A stretch of DNA of 20,248 bases. Origin: Anaerolineae bacterium. GTDB taxonomy: Bacteria; Chloroflexota; Anaerolineae; Aggregatilineales; Phototrophicaceae. The DNA lies in the NCBI GenBank assembly GCA_028284565.1, contig JANQRM010000565.1, forward strand, positions 1-20,248. The letters run 5' to 3'. Below, piece after piece: positions 14,418 through 20,248 of this stretch (its first letter is position 1; each line of letters opens with the position of its first letter). The position numbers were made by a program, and so were the translations under genes. The notes under the pieces are model-generated. The model made no database searches. It worked only from the letters and a program-made list of their open reading frames with translations, and was not told the origin of the DNA.

Positions 14418-15326
14418 ATGCGAGCGTATCATTATCAATTACTCGATGTGTTTACGAATCAAGCCTTTGGGGGCAATCAATTAGCGGTCTTTACGGATGC
14501 TGAAGACTTATCTTCCACAACCATGCAACAATTCGCCAAAGAGTTAAACCTCGCAGAAATCACCTTCGTCCTTCCGCCACAACATGCACAAAATGATTTT
14601 CATATTCGCATCTTCACACCTGCGATGGAACTGCCCATGGCGGGTCACCCTACTGTAGGAACAGCGTATATCTTGGCGAAAATGGGACTGATTGCACTGG
14701 ATGAATCGCCTAAAATTGTGCGCTTTGAAGAACAAGTCGGCGTGATTGAAGTCAGCATTCAACATAAAGAAGGAGATATTCAGCAAATCCAAATGCATCA
14801 ACCCTTGCCTGAATTCAAAACCATTTTTGAGGATAAAGAAGCCTTTGCCGAATTATTGTCGATTGATGCGAATAGTATTCGGGATGACTTGCCGATACAA
14901 GTGGTGACAACAGGTGTGCCGTTTGTCTTCATCCCCATTCGAGATTTGGCAACGATGCATCAACTCAAAGTGCGGTTGGATGTTTGGGAGACATTGCTCA
15001 AGGATACAGACTCCCCTCATATCTTCACTTTCTCGTTGGAAACTGAAACAGATGATGCTACAGTTCATAGTCGGATGTTTGCCCCAGCGATGGGTATCCC
15101 AGAAGACCCAGCAACGGGCGCGGCGAGTGGTCCTTTAGGGGCTTATATGGCGAAATATAATCTAGTAACAGATACACGAAATATCCTCAGTGAGCAAGGC
15201 ATGGAAATGGGCAGATCGAGCTTTATCTATATCGACATTGGGTATGAGGATGGTGAATTCCAGCATGTTGTCATTGGTGGAGCGTGTGTGCATATGGGCG
15301 AAGGGACACTCTTCTTAGCAGAATAG
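14418..15326 (+). CDS. PhzF-family isomerase/epimerase
   Basis: A 302-residue protein with the two-fold diaminopimelate-epimerase-like structure of the PhzF family. The catalytic Glu47 lies in ELNLAEITFV; GHPTVGTA (His77) and EDPATGAASG are the second and third family signatures. The family includes the phenazine-biosynthesis isomerase PhzF, but most genomic copies, like this one, are outside any phenazine cluster and have unknown substrates. The ATG at 14418 follows AGGA 5 nt upstream; a TTG directly before it is less likely. It shares an 85-bp intergenic region with the divergent PhyH-type oxygenase. Confidence 0.9.
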   Translation: MRAYHYQLLDVFTNQAFGGNQLAVFTDAEDLSSTTMQQFAKELNLAEITFVLPPQHAQNDFHIRIFTPAMELPMAGHPTVGTAYILAKMGLIALDESPKIVRFEEQVGVIEVSIQHKEGDIQQIQMHQPLPEFKTIFEDKEAFAELLSIDANSIRDDLPIQVVTTGVPFVFIPIRDLATMHQLKVRLDVWETLLKDTDSPHIFTFSLETETDDATVHSRMFAPAMGIPEDPATGAASGPLGAYMAKYNLVTDTRNILSEQGMEMGRSSFIYIDIGYEDGEFQHVVIGGACVHMGEGTLFLAE

Positions 15327-15337
15327 TCCGATATGGC

Positions 15338-15365
15338 TTGCTACTGTGCCACAACGGTATACAAT
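15338..15365 (+). promoter_or_regulatory. Candidate promoter of the FHA gene
   Basis: TTGCTA (15338-15343), a 16-bp spacer, and TACAAT (15360-15365). Transcription would start near 15372, leaving a leader of about 30 nt. Confidence 0.5.
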
Positions 15366-15401
15366 AGGGACGGACTAGCACAACACCTTGCGGAGTAGAG
15401 G

Positions 15402-17414
15402 ATGACCTTTGGTCGGTTAGACGTTTTCTGGCCCGACGGACGCATACAGACCTTCAATTTAGAAGGTGATACAGTTTCCATTGGGCGCGCGCCCGGCAAT
15501 ACAATCGCGCTGGAAACAGATACCATTTCACGTTACCACTGTAGCATCACTCATCAAAATGGCGATGTGCATATCACCGACCTCGACTCTGCTAATGGCA
15601 CATACATTGATGGGACACAGCTCCACAGTAACGATCCATTCTTGTTAGCAACAGTTGAAGAAATCCAAATCGGACATCTGCGATTGATATATCATCCGGT
15701 GGATGACAGCCCGACCTTACCCATTGCGCCCCTTGATGATTCGACACAACCTGTTGTCGAGCCCGGATTCCGCGTCGGTTTAGAAACAGGGCGAATCCCT
15801 GTTTGGCCCGCGTCGAGTAGTTCTGTCGAATTGTCCATCACGAATACAGGGGATGACGAAGCGCAATTCGATATTACCTTGTCAGGCTTACCTCAGGGCT
15901 GGGCTCGGGTCAATCGCCCCATATTGATTATTGATGTCGGCGAGACGGCTTATGTGCTGGTCAATGTGAAACCGACGCGCGCCGTAGAGACGATTCCCGG
16001 TGATTATCATCTAACGATTGAAGTCAATCGGTCTCAAGAAGGTTTGCTAGACTCGGATGCGGCGATTGACCTCACAGTTGAGGTCAAACCCTTTAGTGGA
16101 TTCGGCATGGCATTAAATCCCACCGAGCTAGAATCGGGCGATTCCATGCGCCTGTTTCTCCTCAATCAAGGGACAGAAGAATTACCGATTAGTATTCATG
16201 GGAAGTCACTGGATAATGCCTTGGAGTTCGATTTCCCCGACGCGCCAGTCAATTTGACAGCAGGGCAACGGTTACAAATCAATGGCATAGTCAAAGCCAA
16301 AAATCCACCTCTTGTTGGCAATATCAAGCAACATCATTTCGATATCCTCGCCAAGTCACACAATGCTGTTGGTTTTACAGCGGCGACTCGCGGGAAAGTG
16401 ACCGTCAACCCGCGCATTCCTACGTGGATGGCAATCAGTGGGGTTGGCATTCTGATAGCAATTGTGTTGATTGGTTTTGTTCTTGCGCTCAATAATCCAA
16501 CGCCTGAAATTGAGAGCTTCAGCATCCAGAGTACACAGGTCGCACAAGGGAATGCGATTGTCCTTTATATGGAAGGCAGCAACGTCTCTGATTACGATGT
16601 CTATATTAATGACCAGTTGGCTCTAGAAGATATTGCCGGAGACTCAACGGATATTCCTATAGATACTACCAATTTGATTGGTGAGTTGGATATTCGATTA
16701 GAAGCAAACAACGGCTCTCTACTTGATTCGGCAAGTGGGAATGTCTTGGTCTATCAACCTCTTATCTTGACCTCTTTCACAGTTGAACCCGCACAGATGG
16801 CACGGAATAGCGTGGGCGAACTGGAATTAAGCTGGGATATTTCAGGTGCAACTATAACTCGCTTGATTATCCCTGAAAGTTTTACCAATGCACCCATTTC
16901 ACCCACCTACCCCTCGCAAGGCTCAACTAGCTTTGTCGGCTTGCCAGAAGATACCTTTATTGTGGGAATCTACGCGGAAGATCAAGTTGGCAATACACTC
17001 GAAGATTTATATGCCGATTTTGAAGGCGATCCACCCTACAGCATCATCGTCGAAGTCTTTGATCCTGCCTGCACACCGACTGATACGGTCAACCTACATG
17101 AGGGACCGGGTGAAGTGTATCCACAGGTTGGGACGGCACCAATTGATGTCCCTGTGATTGTCTCATCACGAAGTCCGAACAGTGAATGGTTACGCATGGA
17201 ATTGCCGAGTGGTATTATTGGTTGGGGACCCATTTCGGCTTTCGATTGTGCCTTTGTCATTGAAGATTTGCAGACTGCGTTGGATATTCCAGAACCGCCA
17301 CCACCAACGCCGACACCCGTGCCAACTGAGACACCGCTAATCCCGTCAGCCACACCGATACCGACGGATTTGCCTACAGCCATGCCGACTTTGACACCAA
17401 CAGCAAACAATTAG
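15402..17414 (+). CDS. Single-pass membrane protein with N-terminal FHA domain and C-terminal SH3-like domain
   Basis: 670 residues. The FHA domain (about 1-100) keeps the phosphothreonine-binding residues: IGR (Arg29), SRYH (Ser43, His46) and NGT (Asn65-Thr67). Two beta-rich Ig/NEW3-like segments follow (about 120-225 and 230-335; VELSITNTGDDEAQFDITLSG is quoted in part: VELSITNTGDDEAQFD). A single transmembrane helix lies at about 342-362 (AISGVGILIAIVLIGFVLAL). Beyond it are further beta segments and an SH3-like module near 545-610 (VNLHEGPGEVYPQVG ... GWGPISAF), then a Pro/Thr-rich tail. There is no signal peptide, so the FHA side is predicted cytoplasmic and the SH3 side external. It could link Ser/Thr kinase signalling to the envelope. 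The ATG follows GGAG 6 nt upstream. The stop overlaps that of the convergent oxidoreductase gene. Confidence 0.85.
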   Translation: MTFGRLDVFWPDGRIQTFNLEGDTVSIGRAPGNTIALETDTISRYHCSITHQNGDVHITDLDSANGTYIDGTQLHSNDPFLLATVEEIQIGHLRLIYHPVDDSPTLPIAPLDDSTQPVVEPGFRVGLETGRIPVWPASSSSVELSITNTGDDEAQFDITLSGLPQGWARVNRPILIIDVGETAYVLVNVKPTRAVETIPGDYHLTIEVNRSQEGLLDSDAAIDLTVEVKPFSGFGMALNPTELESGDSMRLFLLNQGTEELPISIHGKSLDNALEFDFPDAPVNLTAGQRLQINGIVKAKNPPLVGNIKQHHFDILAKSHNAVGFTAATRGKVTVNPRIPTWMAISGVGILIAIVLIGFVLALNNPTPEIESFSIQSTQVAQGNAIVLYMEGSNVSDYDVYINDQLALEDIAGDSTDIPIDTTNLIGELDIRLEANNGSLLDSASGNVLVYQPLILTSFTVEPAQMARNSVGELELSWDISGATITRLIIPESFTNAPISPTYPSQGSTSFVGLPEDTFIVGIYAEDQVGNTLEDLYADFEGDPPYSIIVEVFDPACTPTDTVNLHEGPGEVYPQVGTAPIDVPVIVSSRSPNSEWLRMELPSGIIGWGPISAFDCAFVIEDLQTALDIPEPPPPTPTPVPTETPLIPSATPIPTDLPTAMPTLTPTANN

Positions 17415-18403
17415 AGTTGGTTTATTAATTGAATCAGTTGTTCACCTGCGGATAATCCAGATAAGAAAGCCCCTTCGACTCGCGCTTGTCCCCCAAAAGC
17501 ATCCCCTGCAAAAACAAGTGTTGGCACATCTTGTGCAACGAGGCAAGGTTCATCGTGCATGACTAAGGGGATGGCATATCGCCACTTTTTGAGTTGTTGA
17601 CTCTGAATGATGACTTTCCCAAAGACATCGAGTCGTTCTCGCATATCGGCTAAAACATCGTCATCAGGTGAATCATAATGAGCATGGCTATAACTCGGAT
17701 TGGCGTGGACGGTCAGAATTTGTGTCTTAGAAATCCCCTTACGTTTATTATCTGCCAGCCAATAAAAGGTCTCATCATGATTTTGCACCGCGCCAGGTTC
17801 GAGAAGGGCGAAATCACCATCGAGTTCAAACAATCCACAGAGACATTCACCATATTGAATCCGCGTAAGAGCTTCATAGTCATCAGGATGTAAAGTAACC
17901 TTGCCTGCTTGTAACAAAGCGAGTGATTGTGGGACAGGCGGAGTCAGTAGCATGGCATGACTCTGATAGACTTGCCCGTCTTCATCTTGTAATTGCCAGC
18001 CGTCGTTCAGTTGTTCAATTGAGGCAACTTTGACATTGACTTGAATATCATTGATTTGTTCGGCGAGATGTTTCGCTATTGCATTCATCCCACCTCGCAC
18101 CGCATAGCGTGGATGACCATCTTTTTTGCTATTGTCTGCCGAGCCATCTGTCCAACCCTGTGACCATTGATAAACCAAATCATCAGCTAGCCACTTATCC
18201 ACCACAGCTTGAAAACGTTCATCGCGGACACTGAAAAATTGTGCGCCATGGTCGGCAAGTCCCTCGCCGATGCGTCGCGTTGCTAAGCGTCCGCCGACAC
18301 TGCGCCCCTTATCAACAATTATGATATTCAATCCTGCATCTTGAAGCATCTGCCCAGCAACCAACCCCGACATCCCCGCCCCAACGATGATGACATCTTG
18401 CAT
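17411..18403 (-). CDS. Renalase-like FAD/NAD(P)-dependent oxidoreductase
   Basis: A 330-residue flavoprotein. The N-terminal Rossmann fold VIIVGAGMSGLVAGQMLQDAG (residues 4 on) binds the FAD ADP moiety, followed by the GG motif KGRSVGGRLATRR and DHGAQFF, both typical of the renalase-like branch of amine-oxidase-fold proteins (COG3380 type). The C-terminal VFAGDAFGGQARVEGAFLSG is the second FAD-contact motif. Members oxidise reduced nicotinamide isomers or unknown amines; the substrate here cannot be told. The start ATG (18401-18403) has AAGG about 9 nt upstream. TAA at 17411-17413 overlaps the TAG of the FHA gene, so neither gene has an intergenic terminator. Confidence 0.85.
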   Translation of the reverse strand: MQDVIIVGAGMSGLVAGQMLQDAGLNIIIVDKGRSVGGRLATRRIGEGLADHGAQFFSVRDERFQAVVDKWLADDLVYQWSQGWTDGSADNSKKDGHPRYAVRGGMNAIAKHLAEQINDIQVNVKVASIEQLNDGWQLQDEDGQVYQSHAMLLTPPVPQSLALLQAGKVTLHPDDYEALTRIQYGECLCGLFELDGDFALLEPGAVQNHDETFYWLADNKRKGISKTQILTVHANPSYSHAHYDSPDDDVLADMRERLDVFGKVIIQSQQLKKWRYAIPLVMHDEPCLVAQDVPTLVFAGDAFGGQARVEGAFLSGLSAGEQLIQLINQL

Positions 18404-18503
18404 GTTTTTTTACCTTTTGTTTGTGTTGTTCTTATTATTGGAGAGTATGATAGTGAAAGTTGTTAAGGGAAAGGTGAGAACTTAACATTAAGAGTTCATA
18501 AAA

Positions 18504-18527
18504 GGTCATAAAATATGACAAATGACC
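18504..18527. promoter_or_regulatory. Nested dyad of GTCAT units, operator-like
   Basis: GTCATA-AAA-TATGAC (18505-18519) is a perfect dyad. GGTCAT (18504-18509) also pairs with ATGACC (18522-18527). It lies about 19 bp before the ssrA -35 and about 100 bp before the divergent oxidoreductase start, so a regulator bound here could affect either gene. No factor can be named. Confidence 0.4.
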
Positions 18528-18545
18528 AATGTTGCCGAATTCCTC

Positions 18546-18574
18546 TTAACATTTGGCGGGAAATCTGCTAAACT
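18546..18574 (+). promoter_or_regulatory. ssrA promoter
   Basis: TTAACA (18546-18551), a 17-bp spacer, and TAAACT (18569-18574). The start near 18581 would leave a 5' leader of about 13 nt, to be removed by RNase P. Confidence 0.6.
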
Positions 18575-18594
18575 AGCGATGGTTAGCATTTTAA

Positions 18595-18978
18595 GGGAGC
18601 GAACTAGATTCGACGGCGGAGGCTGAAGCCGCACTGCGAGCCGTGGTGTCATGAACACGCTAAACTGGCTAGCACATATAGGTGCCAAAAACGATAACTT
18701 CGCCCTCGCAGCTGCCTAAGTAGCTTGCAACGGGTGCTAGGTCAAAAGTACCTAGCCGTTCCTATTCGTCGTCCCCATCCGGGGGGTAGCGAGCGTCATA
18801 AAAGATAGGGGTGCAGTCTGGCATACGCCGATACCGCCAGACCAAGACCTTATCGGCTAGCGTTGGGTGTACCACGTTCTTCGGGGCTACCGAACGCGAA
18901 ACCTAACGAGGGACTACGCTTGTAGACGTGCGAGATTCGAGTCCGTCGGACCCGGGGGGCAGGTCCCCGGCGCTTCCA
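18595..18978 (+). ncRNA. ssrA: Transfer-messenger RNA (tmRNA)
   Basis: The trans-translation RNA that rescues stalled ribosomes and tags the nascent peptide for proteolysis. The acceptor stem is GGGAGCG at the 5' end and CGCTTCC at the 3' end (one G-U pair), with discriminator A at 18978; CCA is not encoded. AGATTCGACGG after the stem is the conserved D-loop/P2 start, and CGACGG pairs with CCGTCG near the 3' end. The tag frame (18684-18719) reads AKNDNFALAAA then TAA, with the ALAA-type degron. Between tag and 3' end are several GC-rich stem/pseudoknot segments. Odd point: the T-arm position holds CCGGGG-GGCAGGT-CCCCGG, which lacks the TTCRANT loop. Single-piece, not permuted. Confidence 0.93.
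18684..18719 (+). other. tmRNA tag-peptide reading frame
   Basis: Resume codon GCC at 18684, then AAA AAC GAT AAC TTC GCC CTC GCA GCT GCC and the stop TAA. The peptide AKNDNFALAAA has the hydrophobic Ala-rich end recognised by ClpXP-type proteases. The exact resume codon is assigned by analogy. Confidence 0.8.
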
Positions 18979-18987
18979 CTCAACATC

Positions 18988-19018
18988 AACAGCTTCTTCT
19001 TTGTGAGAGGCTGTTTTT
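18988..19018 (+). terminator. Rho-independent terminator of ssrA
   Basis: AACAGCTTCT / AGAGGCTGTT, a 10-position stem with one G-U pair and an 8-nt loop, ending in a run of five T. It begins 9 nt after the mature tmRNA 3' end. Confidence 0.8.
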
Positions 19019-19114
19019 GATTCGACTACCCTTCGATTGCCCGATGTTCATAAACCCGAGTCAGCCATCCTAGTATTTTGCGATAGAATAGCCTCGTTGT
19101 TTTTGTATGGTTGA

Positions 19115-19876
19115 ATGCAAATGAAGCAAATTCAAATCGGGTATCTGTGTCTCATTGTGATACTTATTACTGCTTGTGGAACCAGTGAAACCGACCTCAC
19201 TGTTGTGGCGCAACACAGCACCGCGCTCGCCAATATTTCAGGCACACGGCTGACGGTCACGGTTAATGTAGCACGGATGCAGACGACACAAGAATACATC
19301 GGAACACGAGTAGCATTTCTTGAACAACGTGGGCAATTCTTACAAGCCACCCTCGTCTCACGCGGGACAGACCAAGCCTTCATCGAGCGTAATTTACCAG
19401 ATAGTGGCAACCTGTCGATTCCGACTTTCATGCCACCACCAACCTCCCCTGTTGTTGGTGTAATTACACCGCCAGCTGTCCCCAACGCCACCGAAGAAGC
19501 TCCAAATGATAGTAGCAACCTGATACCTGAACTATCATCTGGCACACTCATTAATCCGGTCATGTCCTCTGGGGTGGACGATAACGATTGCCCGATTAAT
19601 CGCAATCCGCCATTCACTCCGCAAAGTACCGATATCTATGTCGTGGCGATTGCCCAAAATGTCACAGCTGGAACAAACATCAGCTCCGTCTGGCAACGCA
19701 ATGGTATCGAGGTTGCCCAGTTCAGCTTTACCCCCGAATCGAATATCGAAAGTGGTTGTATCTGGTTTTTCATTGACCAAACGGATGTCGAATTTACTGT
19801 CGCGTCATGGAGTGTCACCTTACGGTTAGATGGGGTCGAGATGACAACCGTACCATTTAGCATTGTCGAGGGCTAA
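19115..19876 (+). CDS. Predicted lipoprotein of unknown function
   Basis: A 253-residue protein with a lipoprotein signal: a hydrophobic stretch IGYLCLIVILITAC ending in the lipobox ITAC, so Cys21 would be lipidated after cleavage by signal peptidase II. Next comes a helical segment (about 25-90) rich in Thr, Gln and Val, then a Pro/Ser/Thr-rich linker (about 95-150), then a beta-rich C-terminal domain (about 155-253) with Cys residues in DDNDCPINRNPPF and SGCIWFF that could form a disulfide. Exported and membrane-anchored; no enzymatic motif recognised. The ATG at 19115 is used; a second in-frame ATG at 19121 would shorten it by two residues. Confidence 0.75.
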   Translation: MQMKQIQIGYLCLIVILITACGTSETDLTVVAQHSTALANISGTRLTVTVNVARMQTTQEYIGTRVAFLEQRGQFLQATLVSRGTDQAFIERNLPDSGNLSIPTFMPPPTSPVVGVITPPAVPNATEEAPNDSSNLIPELSSGTLINPVMSSGVDDNDCPINRNPPFTPQSTDIYVVAIAQNVTAGTNISSVWQRNGIEVAQFSFTPESNIESGCIWFFIDQTDVEFTVASWSVTLRLDGVEMTTVPFSIVEG

Positions 19877-19897
19877 TTTCGTGTATACTACTGCTAG

Positions 19898-19917
19898 GCG
19901 ATTGCCAAACGCCTTGA
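19898..19917 (+). terminator. Weak stem-loop after the lipoprotein gene
   Basis: AGGCG / CGCCT with an intervening 9-10-nt loop about 20 bp past the stop, followed by a T-containing stretch (GACTTTTG). Short stem and imperfect T-run, so only a tentative terminator. Confidence 0.3.
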
Positions 19918-19988
19918 GACTTTTGTAACGAAGTCGGGTTATACTACGTAGATACAAGACAAGATGGAACAACAGAAGGATTGAACCG

Positions 19989-20248
19989 ATGGCAATTCTG
20001 ACTCTCTGGGATAACCGTAGCAAAAATGCAATTCGCTTTGAATTTGAGAGTGAGTGGACCTGGGATGAACTGGAATTGGCGATTCAAAAAGCTGATGATT
20101 ATATTTCGAGTGTCGAGCATCAAGTCGATTTGATTATGGACATTGAAGGTACGTCGATTCCTAAAGATATTATGACTGCCGCCAAGAAATTGCTCGATAA
20201 TCCTGAACCGCGCCCGAATGAAGGTCGTCGTGTGGTGGTGGGTGCAAA
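19989..20248 (+). CDS. Small STAS/SpoIIAA-like protein, N-terminal part (runs off the window)
   Basis: The first 86 residues of a plus-strand gene cut by the window end. It starts MAILTLWDNRSKNAIRFEF; ESEWTWDELELAIQKADDYI is a helix, and VDLIMDIEGTSIPKDIMTAAKKLL matches the strand-loop-helix expected of an STAS/SEC14-like SpoIIAA fold. The same arrangement is seen in the protein at 8441-8806, suggesting two members of one family. The ATG at 19989 has AGAAGGA about 8 nt upstream. The fold call is inferred from pattern; function is unknown. Confidence 0.65.
   Translation, partial: MAILTLWDNRSKNAIRFEFESEWTWDELELAIQKADDYISSVEHQVDLIMDIEGTSIPKDIMTAAKKLLDNPEPRPNEGRRVVVGA

Noticed and set aside
14333..15326. 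Phenazine biosynthesis locus around the PhzF-like gene
   Set aside because: No other phz-type gene is present. PhzF-family proteins are widespread with unknown substrates.
18867..19073. Plus-strand open frame across the tmRNA 3' end
   Set aside because: It is a shadow of the ssrA RNA and its terminator.

Overview
The window reads as a stretch of chromosome from a member of the Chloroflexota, probably an Anaerolineae-like lineage. This is inferred from gene content and style, not from a database match. Pointers are a Bacillus-type SOS box in front of lexA, FHA and lipoprotein genes with Pro/Thr-rich surface segments, a GT39-type glycosyltransferase coupled to a membrane-anchored glycoside hydrolase, a stand-alone AlkZ-like winged-helix protein, and moderate GC. 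Genes are densely packed on both strands. I see no insertion sequence, prophage, CRISPR array, rRNA or tRNA.

Layout. Positions 1-3000 (minus strand) hold the N-terminal part of an NB-ARC/AAA-type regulatory ATPase, a stand-alone cyclic-nucleotide-binding-fold protein and an M3-family oligoendopeptidase. A 507-bp gap without a gene follows. Positions 3507-7188 (minus) are a two-gene unit, a glycoside hydrolase then a GT39 glycosyltransferase, overlapping by 8 bp and driven by a promoter that predicts a nearly leaderless mRNA. Positions 7351-8424 are a divergent pair: a VOC/glyoxalase-fold protein and the house-cleaning nucleotidase rdgB. A small STAS-like gene (8441-8806, minus) converges on rdgB, and its terminator lies inside the rdgB coding end.

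Positions 8914-11802 are the replication/SOS core. dnaA and lexA lie on the minus strand, separated by about 0.8 kb that looks like oriC: AT-rich, with a 14-bp palindrome and repeated TTATCCCAA-type sites. lexA has a textbook promoter with a LexA box exactly between the -35 and -10. Divergent from it is a winged-helix AlkZ-like (DNA glycosylase family) gene, so replication initiation, SOS control and probable DNA repair adjoin. Positions 13154-15326 are a divergent pair: a PhyH-type 2-oxoglutarate dioxygenase and a PhzF-family epimerase. An FHA membrane protein (15402-17414) meets a renalase-like FAD oxidoreductase (17411-18403, minus) tail to tail with overlapping stop codons.

After these comes ssrA (tmRNA, 18595-18978), with its own promoter and terminator. 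It encodes the tag AKNDNFALAAA and appears to lack the usual TTCRANT T-loop. The window closes with a lipoprotein of unknown function and the start of a second small STAS-like protein.

The main points for a second look are the tmRNA T-loop, the candidate oriC repeats, the LexA Ala-Ser cleavage site, the terminator embedded in rdgB, the two promoters implying leaderless mRNAs, and the topology of the FHA protein. I found no clearly new multi-gene defence or mobile system.
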